From positions 7,001,001 through 7,065,000 of the forward strand of contig OY727098.1 in assembly GCA_963402885.1 (NCBI GenBank): a DNA stretch of 64,000 nt. Reading direction: 5' to 3'. Both the position numbers and the translations under genes were made by a program. Source of the DNA: Antedon bifida. Lineage: Eukaryota > Echinodermata > Crinoidea > Comatulida > Antedonidae. Under the pieces are notes generated by a model. That model was not told the origin of the DNA, did no database searches, and saw only the letters and a program-made list of their open reading frames with translations. Below, piece after piece: positions 51,901 to 59,485 of this stretch; within the stretch, counting starts at the first letter, position 1; every line of letters begins with the position of its first letter.

Positions 51901-54496
51901 ACGGCTGAAAATAGTATAAATAGAATAAACTTTAACATTCTATGATATATTATATAAACTAGTCAGTTTGTACATTAGCAGAATGTAATGAACACAGTAA
52001 TAATAAAAACTTTATCTGTATTGGTTCTTTTGCAGTTCATTACAAGCTATTCTTGCTAAAAAAAGTGTAGTTTCACAATATTTATGTAAAGTGGCCATAA
52101 TTATGAAAGTTTTCAAATGCAGTTATACTGTACAAGCGAATGGGTCTACAAAGTTTGATACTTCATACACCTGCCAACTGTCACACATAATGCGTGAGTC
52201 TCACGCATGAGGGCCGGTTTTTTATGCCTCACGCATACATCTATAGCTATTTCTCATGCATTCATAAAAATTATTCAGAAAAACATTATTATGAAATTAA
52301 CTTGCCTATTTTGAAGGGAAAATAGCCTAGGACTACATTTTATTTAAGTAATTTGACCATAATTAACCAAGGCCTATGTTTATTTGTATTTTATGGTTGA
52401 GGTAGTACAGGAAAGCCAAACTCAATTCGGCGAAAAATTAAACATAGAGGGCTTATTTCATGATTATTTTGAGTTATTATAACATAGAGGGTGCTATATA
52501 CAATTTTAATTTATGTCTCACGCATTGGCCACTGAAAAAGTTGGTATAACTTCATTGTAAATATTTTTTTATTAAATAATTGTTTTTTCAACTTTATATT
52601 TTTTCTTTTGATGTTCAATGGTTTTTATTTTCTACTTTTCGAGTTATATCTAGGCAAGCAAGACACAGTAACATTACTTAACCAATAACATAATAATTGA
52701 ATACAATATGTGATATCAATTTAAAGATGATATATAAAGGAAATAATAATATTTGATAATATTATTAATACATGAGGATAAGATTGGTCATATTCTATCG
52801 GTTTGTATCATAATGAACAAGTCCACACTGATGTACAGTACCATAAACTTTCAAGTACAATTTGTGCATGAATCAAAGATTATATATGTGCTGGTCAATT
52901 TCTGGCAATTAATTTCTAGAAGTAACTTCTATTTCTAATAAAGTTGAGGGCATCAAAGGTAAAAATAATATTGTATTGGACGTACTGTATATTCTCTTCT
53001 ACTTTAAAAAAACAACAAAACATATACTTACAATCCTGAACGGTTTGAGTATCAACAATTGTAGTGTACACAATAGTTTCTTCACCATTAACAACACCTT
53101 TACAGTAATAAGCACCAAACGCATTTTCACTTCCAATAGGAATACCTAATATGCTAGCATAGGCTTGTTTATGAGGTGTCCCAGGCTGTTCTGCAGTAGA
53201 ATCAGAGCTCGCTATCTTAAATGCTCTTCCAAATGTTACTGTCGTACCAGGTTCACTTGGGTAGCATTGGAACTGTCCATAATTAGCAAAAGGTGACCGA
53301 GTGTTAAAAACTGTTAAATACGTACCAGCTGCAAAACCTACAATAAAATAAATATTTAACAATTTTATTAGGGTTACATAATTAATGAAGAAAATTTGAG
53401 GATTTTGTGCAACACAAAGTTGTTGATTGATTCTCATTCAAAACCCAACCTGTGGTATGCACAGTCGTAACTGTTCTACTCTGCATCTAATTACCTAGCC
53501 CTCTGTTTTTGTAATGGCCTAGCCCTTTGGTTTTTTTAATGGCCAGCCCCCTGGTTTTTTAATGGTCTAGCCCTCTGGCCTATTATATTATATAAGCCTT
53601 TGGAATTGATTAAAAGTGCAAACTGTGTATTAATGAACAATATAAGTTTACTTCACGATAAAACAAATAATGAATATTTATTGAAGGGGAAGAATATTTC
53701 ATGAGTTGGAATATTTACTGGAGCCTCATTAAAAACAGAATAGATTAAATGGATAAAAATGCCATCAACTCTTGCCATAAGTTTATTTATTTTTGTTTAA
53801 TTTTTAAATAAAGTATGTTGCAATATATAAAAATTAAACATGTTAATTAAACAATTTAATCAGTACCTCCATGATTCAATAGTAAAATCAATGTTAGTTT
53901 TTCCAATTTTCAACTGAAACCATTAGTAAGCCTATCACCATCCTTTCTCAAGATTAGTTCTTCATTATCAGGATTACTTTATAATTTACTCACCATTGTC
54001 TTTATTGTGTAATAACGACCAATGATAAACATTATATTGCACTGCATGAATAGTGAAAACTTCAAGAAAATGTAGTAGATAAAATACATACAGAGAGGGT
54101 GTCATAGTATGGGTGTTTGTTTTGTTGTTTGTTTGTGGTGGATGGGTGATTGTGTGTCCTGCAGAGATTAACTGATATTGTTAGCCTGGTTCAACCAAAA
54201 AGAGGTCATTAACTATGTTGTTACAATTCTGGAGAGGCCTATTGTTATTTGGGATCTGGAACTTCCCTGTTCAGAATCCAGGAATTGATCGTACAGCACT
54301 TGAGTCTCAGCTAGGACTAGTATAACTAGTATAGTAGTAGTCAGACCTACACAACACCTATAATCGTTCAAGGAAAAATAAAAACAACATAAAAGATATA
54401 AAACTGAAAAATAGTTAATACATTACCAAATTTTAAAAGTAGTCCAATGGAAGCGAACTGAATTAGAACCCGGAAATAAATTAAACAATTCGCCAT
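27846..54496 (-). CDS. Gene A: receptor tyrosine phosphatase with Tie-type ectodomain (32 exons)
   Basis: A type I membrane protein of 1519 residues, complete in the window. Order: signal peptide (1-23), Ig1 (24-122), Ig2 (123-209), five EGF-like (210-437), Ig3 (438-523), three FN3 (524-821), membrane helix (831-853), basic stop-transfer RRRKN, juxtamembrane to about 900, PTP D1 (about 930-1215) and PTP D2 (about 1235-1512). D1 has YDHSRVVL, SQGP, WPDMGVP (D1119), [10 protein letters not shown] (C1151) and a QRINMVQT Q-loop, so it should hydrolyse phosphotyrosine. D2 keeps [10 protein letters not shown] (C1448) but has W-S-A for W-P-D, so it is probably inactive or weak. Ig-Ig-EGF-Ig-FN3x3 is the Tie/Tek ectodomain order, and EGF 1-2 match Tie EGFs in motif. 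The total of 4560 nt with all phases agreeing supports the exon set; exon borders are by eye, without transcript data. Confidence 0.9.
28254..28389 (-). CDS. Gene A exon 31: PTP D2 P-loop
   Basis: 136 nt, phase 2 to 0. [10 protein letters not shown] completes the signature begun at exon 30 (HC); then [12 protein letters not shown], where D1 has [10 protein letters not shown]. Residues 1449-1494. Confidence 0.9.
29356..29513 (-). CDS. Gene A exon 30: PTP D2, altered WPD loop
   Basis: 158 nt, phase 0 to 2. [11 protein letters not shown] stands where active domains have WPD; ends PIAVHC with the D2 Cys (1448). Confidence 0.9.
30038..30172 (-). CDS. Gene A exon 29: PTP D2 core
   Basis: 135 nt, phase 0. 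[17 protein letters not shown] and [11 protein letters not shown]. Residues 1352-1396. Confidence 0.88.
30302..30436 (-). CDS. Gene A exon 28: PTP D2 core
   Basis: 135 nt, phase 0. [20 protein letters not shown] corresponds to the 'Y-IATQGPL...FWRM' motif. Residues 1307-1351. Confidence 0.9.
30590..31010. repeat. Interspersed repeat, copy 1 (gene A intron)
   Basis: 'tcttaaagtgcacacaagc', 'ctaccaccagaa' and a tail with 'gttcaattccc' and 'gagagagattatttagagg'; the first part is shared with 35050-35375 and the last with the insert at 18763-19117. Confidence 0.55.
31419..31495 (-). CDS. Gene A exon 27: PTP D2 start
   Basis: 77 nt, phase 1 to 0. IDRNRPFL and [10 protein letters not shown] (YINAS motif). 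Residues 1281-1306. Confidence 0.9.
31496..33381 (-). other. Gene A intron 26
   Basis: 1.9 kb AT-rich intron; no gene or complete element seen. A TA microsatellite near 32863-32876. Confidence 0.5.
33382..33481 (-). CDS. Gene A exon 26: D1-D2 link and D2 entry
   Basis: 100 nt, phase 0 to 1. [14 protein letters not shown], then [10 protein letters not shown], the KNR motif that opens D2. Residues 1248-1280. Confidence 0.88.
33849..33993. mobile_element. TTAA-flanked MITE, copy 1
   Basis: TTAA at 33849-33852 and 33990-33993. Ends 'gctctgtctacactatcaaa' and its inverse; 137 bp between. The TTAA target fits a piggyBac-type MITE. Confidence 0.85.
34185..34334 (-). CDS. Gene A exon 25: end of PTP D1
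   Basis: 150 nt, phase 0. [17 protein letters not shown], the D1 closing helix, then a linker ending IEEEFE. Residues 1198-1247. Confidence 0.9.
34706..34841 (-). CDS. Gene A exon 24: PTP D1 P-loop
   Basis: 136 nt, phase 2 to 0. [14 protein letters not shown] and [11 protein letters not shown] (Q-loop). Residues 1152-1197. Confidence 0.92.
35050..35375. repeat. Interspersed repeat, copy 2 (gene A intron)
   Basis: 'actcccctgagggagcgag', 'tttaaagtgcacacgcgag' and 'ttttaccaccagaac'. Related to 30590-30800. Confidence 0.55.
35448..35602 (-). CDS. Gene A exon 23: PTP D1 WPD loop and catalytic Cys
   Basis: 155 nt, phase 0 to 2. [15 protein letters not shown], then PTLVHC. D1119 is the general acid and C1151 the nucleophile by family analogy. 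Confidence 0.92.
35834..35959 (-). CDS. Gene A exon 22: PTP D1 core
   Basis: 126 nt, phase 0. [20 protein letters not shown], the 'KCxxYWP' motif. Donor GTTTGT is unusual. Residues 1059-1100. Confidence 0.9.
36277..36374 (-). CDS. Gene A exon 21: PTP D1 core
   Basis: 98 nt, phase 1 to 0. [16 protein letters not shown] and VIMLSN-type strand [13 protein letters not shown]. Residues 1026-1058. Confidence 0.9.
36571..36607 (-). CDS. Gene A exon 20: PTP D1 core, 37-nt exon
   Basis: [12 protein letters not shown], phase 0 to 1; joins exon 21 to give SQGP. Very short but bounded by good splice sites. Confidence 0.88.
36790..36866 (-). CDS. Gene A exon 19: PTP D1 phosphotyrosine loop
   Basis: 77 nt, phase 1 to 0. 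[11 protein letters not shown] and GYINACH. Residues 988-1013. Confidence 0.92.
37175..37262 (-). CDS. Gene A exon 18: PTP D1 entry
   Basis: 88 nt, phase 0 to 1. [14 protein letters not shown] and [12 protein letters not shown] (KNR motif). Residues 959-987. Confidence 0.9.
37410..37538. mobile_element. TTAA-flanked MITE, copy 2
   Basis: TTAA at 37410-37413 and 37535-37538; same ends as copy 1 (gtctacactatcaaac / gatagtgtagacagagct). Confidence 0.85.
37992..38239 (-). CDS. Gene A exon 17: juxtamembrane and start of D1
   Basis: 248 nt, phase 1 to 0. Polar juxtamembrane, then [17 protein letters not shown], the block before D1 in receptor phosphatases, ending LQHEYG. Residues 876-958. Confidence 0.88.
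38822..38886 (-). CDS. Gene A exon 16: stop-transfer and juxtamembrane
   Basis: 65 nt, phase 2 to 1. [17 protein letters not shown]. Residues 854-875. Confidence 0.8.
39252..39348 (-). CDS. Gene A exon 15: transmembrane helix
   Basis: 97 nt, phase 1 to 2. Gly/Ser-rich lead (DDGGGSST) then 22 hydrophobic residues from VIIAVVS to AVFIV. Confidence 0.88.
39406..39461. repeat. Perfect 22-bp hairpin
   Basis: 'ttatgttttaaaattcag' and on to 39427, then 12 nt, then its exact reverse complement 39440-39461. Confidence 0.9.
39930..40090 (-). repeat. Degenerate tRNA-bearing repeat unit in gene A intron
   Basis: 'gatatactgaaagtgaatga', 'taaagatgaggaaatctgtg', 'ccaccctaaccgagattc' and 'gcttgatatgc' follow the 16.8-19.5 kb family. 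Confidence 0.7.
40788..40814. repeat. 27-bp palindrome
   Basis: 'accatggaggta', tta, 'tacctccatggt': 12-bp perfect arms with a 3-nt loop. Confidence 0.9.
41513..41550. repeat. ATTG tetranucleotide microsatellite
   Basis: About nine copies of 'attg/gatt' with one interruption. Confidence 0.9.
41773..41933. mobile_element. Foldback element, 69-bp arms
   Basis: Left arm 41773-41841 and right arm 41865-41933 are reverse complements with three mismatches; 23-nt loop. Ends 'tttgcagtacacca'. No coding capacity. Confidence 0.85.
41996..42068 (-). CDS. Gene A exon 14: FN3 domain 3, second half
   Basis: 73 nt, phase 0 to 1. [15 protein letters not shown], the usual FN3 G-strand, then a Ser/Gln stalk. 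Residues 798-821. Confidence 0.85.
42610..43160. mobile_element. Inverted-repeat element, 'cctttcacaccaaaa' ends
   Basis: 'acacctttcacaccaaaag' at left and 'ttttggtgtgaaaggggt' at right, each followed inward by 'actctg(ga)' blocks. About 550 bp, no frame. It ends about 20 bp from gene A exon 13. Confidence 0.65.
43182..43402 (-). CDS. Gene A exon 13: FN3 domain 3, first half
   Basis: 221 nt, phase 1 to 0. [38 protein letters not shown]. Residues 724-797. Confidence 0.85.
43786..44002 (-). CDS. Gene A exon 12: FN3 domain 2, second half
   Basis: 217 nt, phase 0 to 1. [31 protein letters not shown], an FN3 core with the TxYxxxVxA pattern. Residues 652-723. Confidence 0.88.
44733..44812 (-). 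CDS. Gene A exon 11: FN3 domain 2, first half
   Basis: 80 nt, phase 1 to 0. [21 protein letters not shown]. Residues 625-651. Confidence 0.82.
45422..45724 (-). CDS. Gene A exon 10: FN3 domain 1
   Basis: 303 nt, phase 1 to 1, a whole domain in one exon. [46 protein letters not shown]. Residues 524-624. Confidence 0.9.
46469..46726 (-). CDS. Gene A exon 9: Ig-like domain 3
   Basis: 258 nt, phase 1 to 1. [20 protein letters not shown], then [11 protein letters not shown]; one canonical Cys, its partner is not conserved. Position after the EGFs matches Tie Ig3. Residues 438-523. Confidence 0.78.
47095..47450 (-). repeat. tRNA-bearing repeat unit, one full period
   Basis: Begins in a decayed tRNA-like part, runs through 'gtacggcgaacag', 'gcgggatctctgaagagata', 'aaccgcc' and 'gaaacgataaagatgagg' and ends at 'gtcgcccca', the start of the next tRNA-like part. 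It shows the unit is about 350-400 bp and permuted head to tail. Confidence 0.75.
47541..47669 (-). CDS. Gene A exon 8: EGF-like 5
   Basis: 129 nt, phase 1 to 1. [31 protein letters not shown]. Residues 395-437. Confidence 0.85.
47984..48118 (-). CDS. Gene A exon 7: EGF-like 4
   Basis: 135 nt, phase 1 to 1. [33 protein letters not shown]; the Glu here is the stop codon in gene B. Residues 350-394. Confidence 0.88.
48640..48870. repeat. Reverse copy of the 'gatgacgtca' repeat
   Basis: 'atagctcctcaggatcaac', 'tatctaccagatgctgtgac' and 'atggccattcacata' are the reverse complement of blocks at 22690-23320. Confidence 0.6.
48947..49078 (-). CDS. Gene A exon 6: EGF-like 3
   Basis: 132 nt, phase 1 to 1. 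[37 protein letters not shown]. Residues 306-349. Confidence 0.9.
49639..49794 (-). CDS. Gene A exon 5: EGF-like 2 (Tie type)
   Basis: 156 nt, phase 1 to 1. [36 protein letters not shown]. Residues 254-305. Confidence 0.92.
50195..50300. repeat. Hairpin with 'ttttcgcga' arms
   Basis: 'ctttattttcgcga' (50216-50229) faces its exact complement at 50250-50263, with further 'cgcgaaa' copies around it. Confidence 0.8.
51054..51185 (-). CDS. Gene A exon 4: EGF-like 1 (Tie type)
   Basis: 132 nt, phase 1 to 1. [37 protein letters not shown]. Residues 210-253. Confidence 0.92.
51644..51904 (-). CDS. Gene A exon 3: Ig-like domain 2
   Basis: 261 nt, phase 1 to 1. [30 protein letters not shown]; three codons shorter than in B and C and without the Ig disulphide. 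Residues 123-209. Confidence 0.88.
51905..53031 (-). other. Gene A intron 2
   Basis: 1.1 kb. Short repeats 'tctcacgcat' around 52196-52260 and 52515; no gene. Confidence 0.5.
53032..53328 (-). CDS. Gene A exon 2: Ig-like domain 1
   Basis: 297 nt, phase 1 to 1. [38 protein letters not shown]. Residues 24-122. Frame open upstream of the acceptor to 53437. Confidence 0.9.
53494..53580. repeat. Tandem repeat, unit about 29 bp
   Basis: Three to four copies of 'ctagccctctggttttttaa' + 'tgg' in gene A intron 1. Confidence 0.85.
53928..53985 (-). pseudogene. Relic of an Ig2 exon (middle part)
   Basis: 'gcctatcaccatcctttctc' and 'attagttcttcattatcagg' then 'attactt' match the Ig2 exon (1096-1155) nearly base for base, alone in gene A intron 1 and on the wrong side of Ig1. 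No splice sites remain. Confidence 0.85.
54427..54496 (-). CDS. Gene A exon 1: start codon and signal peptide
   Basis: 70 nt, ATG at 54494-54496, donor [26 protein letters not shown]; ends in phase 1 like all ectodomain exons. Homologous to the gene C first exon. Confidence 0.78.
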
Positions 54497-54555
54497 TATG
54501 GCTTCGTTGCTTTTCTTGTGAGAGAGGTGTTGTTAAAAGGAATGACAACACAAAA

Positions 54556-54600
54556 CAAGGAAGTTCCGTGATCATTGGAGTGGAAAATGACGTCATCCAA
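54556..54600 (-). promoter_or_regulatory. Candidate promoter sites of gene A: CRE and paired ETS
   Basis: TGACGTCA (54588-54595) is a perfect CRE palindrome about 92 bp upstream of the ATG; GGAAGTTCC (54559-54567) is a back-to-back GGAA pair. The CRE also occurs in a local repeat family, so chance is possible. Confidence 0.35.
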
Positions 54601-56270
54601 ACTTTACTACTTTACCGCTTTTCCTCCTCTAGTGGACAAGATTTAAGATTCAAGAAATGTTATTGATCCAGTTAAAATGAAAATTCATTTTGCTTGGCAT
54701 AATTAAGACAATAAAGACAATAAAACTACAAGAAAAATACAACAAATTGCACAAACGCTAAAATACGGTGGCAGCATCGGTAAAAAAGTCAAGTTATTTA
54801 TAATAAATGACAATAACTGTAAACACACCGATTTGAAAATAGCAATAAATTATACCGAGTAAGTTTAGCATAGATTCATCATAATTAATTACCAATTATA
54901 ATTATTATCAATGCTATTTCTTAAATTTTGAAAGATATTGTCCCTCAAAACATGAACAAAGGATAAAATCAAACTTTGAATAGGGCCTAAGCTATTTTGA
55001 AACCATTGATAAAGTTATTCAATGTTGGCAAAAATATGAACAAAACTCACTCTCGATTAAAAAACACCAATAAATAGTTAGGCCTAGGCCTACATTTAAC
55101 CAAAACCCATTAGATCTATATGTGACATTAAAATTGCCTATTCAACTATTTCTTTTTAAAGGGAGACAATCGGAATCTTTAAAATTAGGCACATTAGATG
55201 CAAATTCCATATGTCTATCTATTCACTCAATTATGATTTTTTTTTAAATATCAATTCAAAAACGTATTTGTTCAGCTAAATTCAGGGTACATTGTACCTT
55301 CAGCATTTGTTTTAATAATAATAATGTTTAATAATTCGTGAAAAAGGTTAAATGCCGCACACTCAGGACAATGCTTATTGTGTAGCCTAGAAGTGGAATA
55401 GTCTCGTTTCTGTGTCGAAACGATCATGGAATGCAATTATTTTAATATTGTTCTCAGCCACGTCACATAATCTATAAATTGTGAAAGTTTAAGGCTTATT
55501 CTTTCCACTACATCCTTTAAATACCTGGATTGTCGGAGTCATATTTTATTTTTAGGAACGAATGTTATAGTAGAAGTGATAGTTGATGGAGTAAGGGCAG
55601 TTTTCTGTTTGGGCTCACGCCTATTACTTGCTCCTGGCAAGATGAATTGTAAAATGTACTTTATGAACTTTTGCCGAATAAATATTATTATTAGAAGTAT
55701 ATTATAACTTTTATTATGAAAATCAAAAATAAACAGAGAGCGCCCTCACAATGTATCTATTGACAATGTAAACTATAAGATAAGAGAATAGCGCCATCCA
55801 TAATATTTGTTTATCTTTTTTTTTAAGAGGGGCTTCCTCACACAGCTCAGTGTTAGTTTAGTAACCAAGTTAAAATTATACATTATACCAGTTGACATCA
55901 TGATAGGATTTCTTCAGAAAATGTAAGCATAATGTAGTTTTTTTAATTGTTATTAATTATGTGACGTCTATGAACACTGAGCCAATGGCGTGTGAGCAGT
56001 AATTTAATTTCGTAAATTAGGATCCGTGTAATCATTCTGTCATGATAAAAATTATGATTGTACAGACATGTATGTTATTTATTTCATAGAAAGACAATGC
56101 GAATAAATAGGCCCGGTATCATTACATAGCAGACTTAATTCATTTTACAATTGGTACTATACTACCATAGAGATACTAACTCATGGTGGCCTAGCTACTA
56201 ACACGTCTGGTTCTTAGACTATACATGGACAAATCTCATGGATGATACTAAATAACCCAGTTTCCTATTA
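54601..56270. other. Upstream DNA of gene A, no gene seen
   Basis: AT-rich; short AGGCCT-containing words; no open exon with support. Confidence 0.5.
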
Positions 56271-56563
56271 AGGGCACACTTTCCCATGTGGGCATACGAG
56301 AGGAAAAGTTTCAGCAAACCCTATTCAGAAGACGCCTCTATTGAGGGGACACTTTCCCATGTCGGCCTATGAGAGGCAAAGTTTCAGCAAACCCTATTCA
56401 GAAAACGCCTCTATTGAGGGGACCCTTGTAGGCATACGAGAGGAAAAGTTTCGGCAAACAACTCTATTCAAAAGACGCCTCTATTTGAGGGGAAACTTTC
56501 CCATGTGGGCCTATGAGAGGAATTCATCAGGAGACGGCTCTATTAGAGGGACACTTACTGTAA
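56271..56563. repeat. Minisatellite, unit about 70-75 bp, four copies
   Basis: Unit: 'gggacactttcccatgtggg', 'catacgagaggaaaagtttc', 'agcaaaccctattcag', 'aagacgcctctattgag'. A chance frame (56341-56583) runs through it. Confidence 0.92.
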
Positions 56564-57738
56564 TTCATAGGCCTAAATTATAATAACCAGAGTCATTTCC
56601 ACGGGTCTCAAATCTCAATGTTTGATACTATCAGTATCACTTGTAGTGCAGGAAAAATCATCGGTACATTGAGTATAATAGGCCTATAAAGGTTCGTAAA
56701 ATCAATGATACCTTGTTTGCATTAAGTTCCGTTTAACCCGGTGTGACACCATAAATAAACTTCAGGATGTCAATTTGTTTGTTCACGTCCGTAATTCTAC
56801 TTACAGAAAAGAATCGTGAGAACAACGTCGATGACTTGGATTACAATAAAACGGGAGAAAATAACACACTACATACAGGGTCTTTGAATGAAATGGACAA
56901 CTCCAAGATAGATATTATGTTGTTGTATTTATCATTAATTTCAATTTACAGTACTTACTCACTTCATTTGACTTCATTTTTACGAATACGTAGCCTATTC
57001 AACAATAACCAAGTGGGACCGGCAGGCAACTATAGGAAAATTCACAAAAATTGAATCTCATTTATTTTGTTTTCTTAATTAAAGAAAAAGTACATTGATA
57101 AAAAGTTTCACATTTAAACCCTGAACAAATAATTCATTAAAAATGTTTTGTTGAATATGCCATTTTAACGTCACATAATAGTTATCCACTTTGACCAATA
57201 AAAACCCTATTTACCTGGAAAAAAAACATATTAAAAACATAATCCAAAGCAAAAAATAGTTAAATCTTTGGTCGAATTTAACCATTTATTTGTCATTTTA
57301 TAATTGATAATATTTTATTATTAGTTTATTTTTCTACGGAAGTGAAAACTTAAAACTATAAAATAACCTATTCAAAGTCTGATTTAATTAATCTTCATTT
57401 TTCATGTTTTGGGGGAACAATATGTCTTTAATAAGATACTTATTATAAATAGTAACATGATAAAATTCCTCATCTTATTTAAGAGGCATTATTTCACAAA
57501 TCTCGTTCGCACCGCTATCAAAAATAAGTTGTTGCAAAAAAGTATGTTATAATAAAATTCAATAAATGTAATCGTTTGTTTCTAATACGTATATTCGTTA
57601 GTCTTTCACAGATCAGCCTATACAGGACTAGACTCATCATAACTTCAATTTTGCCATAACCAGATCATTTTATTTTCACTTCTGACGAAATGTTCTTTTA
57701 TATGTAAAACACCATTAATACAAATTAGTTTTCCTTAC

Positions 57739-57798
57739 CTTGACCGGTTCCATCTTCTTTCTTTTCTCCACTATCTGGTTTGACCTTTTTTACAGTAG
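57739..57798 (-). other. Possible 60-nt exon, phase 1 to 1
   Basis: Acceptor CTATTAG, donor CAAG/GTAAGG, open frame TVKKVKPDSGEKKEDGTGQ. It would fit between a phase-1 first exon and gene A Ig1. No homologue seen; may be chance. Confidence 0.2.
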
Positions 57799-59022
57799 CT
57801 AATAGGCATATTGCGGATATCCGTAGTTTGCCAATTTTTTCTTTCTTATCAATTTTTTCGTGTGTTTTAGTAACATATGGATAATTCTGTATTTTTTTTA
57901 TTAAGGTTTTTTTTAGTTTTCATTGAATATTATAATACAATATAGTACACATTGATGCAACTTTAATGTATTGCTTGAATTAAGCTAGGGCGGACGGTAC
58001 TCAAATATAAAAAAGGAAATTGTGTATAGTGAATCCTACAGAAGGTCCCGAAATTTAATAATAATTAAACAACGAATATACATTACATTTTAGTTGACCT
58101 TAGATTCCTTCTTTCTGTCATAGGCCTTTTCCATCGCTAAGATTGTATAAATTCTAAGAATGTATTAATTATCAATTAGCGAAGCATGGTGGTCAAAAAT
58201 ATTGTTGACCAATGGGCAGTGTGAATTGATGAAGAGTTGTTGGTGGCGTATATCGCGAATCATGTCTATTCGCGCCGCGGTCGTCACGCTCCAATGCCCA
58301 TTCTGCATGGTGATTTTCTGGTATTATACCGTGGAATTAAATCACTTATATACGCGTTCTTTCATTACCTTAACATCAATAGCAATTCCATTACCGGCGA
58401 TCAACATCATAATAGTTATTTATATCACTATTTTTTTTATATATACTTGTTGTTAGAAGAAAATGATACACCCAATACTGGTACACCCGAAGATACTAGG
58501 CCTTCAACGACGCTAGGAAAGAGGGTCAAATTCCATCATTGAATTTTTCAAGATTAATATACTTCATCGCAAGTTATACTCCGTAAGTACTTGAACATTA
58601 ATTGCTTTTATTGTAATTGTTAATATAATTTGAAATTTAATCTAGGCTCCGAATGGAAATTATACACGTTTAGTTAATTATTCATAGCAGGATGGTTAAA
58701 CCGAAATATTGAGTTTTAGTTATTATTAATACTTTTAAGTAACATTAATATATATTCTGCATAATGTTATTATCATTAATGCTAAAACGAAGTTAAATAT
58801 AATATATATTTTGATACACAAATAAACCCGAGCCCTATAACAATAAATGCCGGCTGAAATTGAATCATCAATTTCTGAGACTGATGAGATGATGGAATCA
58901 TACAAAATGAATACGATAAATATGGGCCTAGAAGAATTCGTGCAAACAACGGAAAGATCGTTTAAACTGATTGCCATAAAAAGTTATTTAAAGCACAATA
59001 TTTAAAACTTAATCAGATCATA
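57799..59022. other. No gene recognised
   Basis: Contains two overlapping chance frames (58202-58542, plus) with no domain, codon or splice support. Confidence 0.45.
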
Positions 59023-59485
59023 CACTGTAAAAATAGTGTTTAGATCTAAACATGTATTTTGTAGGCCTACTCACCTTTTCCATACGTTTAGCCTTAAATA
59101 TGTTTAGATATGAACATGTTGAGATTCTAAATACATTCTAAACATGCAGTCTGTATCCAACTCAACACATCAGTGACGTGTCGATTGTTAAACATGTGGA
59201 GCAATATAAAGACACGTTTAAGTTTTAAACGTGTTTAATTTGTCATGTGTGGAGCTTTTTCCCGCCACAGTAAAATCATATGCACGCAACGTTAAACACG
59301 TACCTAAACATGTTGACTGAATATAATAGTGACACGTTGACTGCTGAACGAGTGGAGGAAAACAACATGTAGCTAGGTTTTAGGTTTTAAACACGCTAAA
59401 CATGTAACTCGTGTTTAAATGCTAAACGTGTGGATAAAGTGGGTACAAAATAGGTGTTTAAGATCTAAACACTATTTTTACAGTG
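59023..59485. mobile_element. Inverted-repeat element, CACTGTAAAAATAG ends, TA-flanked
   Basis: Left end 'cactgtaaaaatagtgttta', right end 'taaacactatttttacagtg'; TA on both sides. The interior is rich in 'taaacatgt' and 'acacgttta' words in both directions. 463 bp, no frame. Confidence 0.8.

Noticed and set aside
52916-53437. A 173-residue single-exon gene containing Ig1
   Set aside because: Clear donor at 53031 and acceptor at 53329 show it is an exon with read-through on both sides.
56341-56583. Plus frame of 80 residues with internal repeats
   Set aside because: Product of the minisatellite; not a coding repeat protein.
58202-58542. Two overlapping plus frames (84 and 101 residues)
   Set aside because: No recognisable domain, no convincing splice context, low-complexity Tyr/His-rich end.
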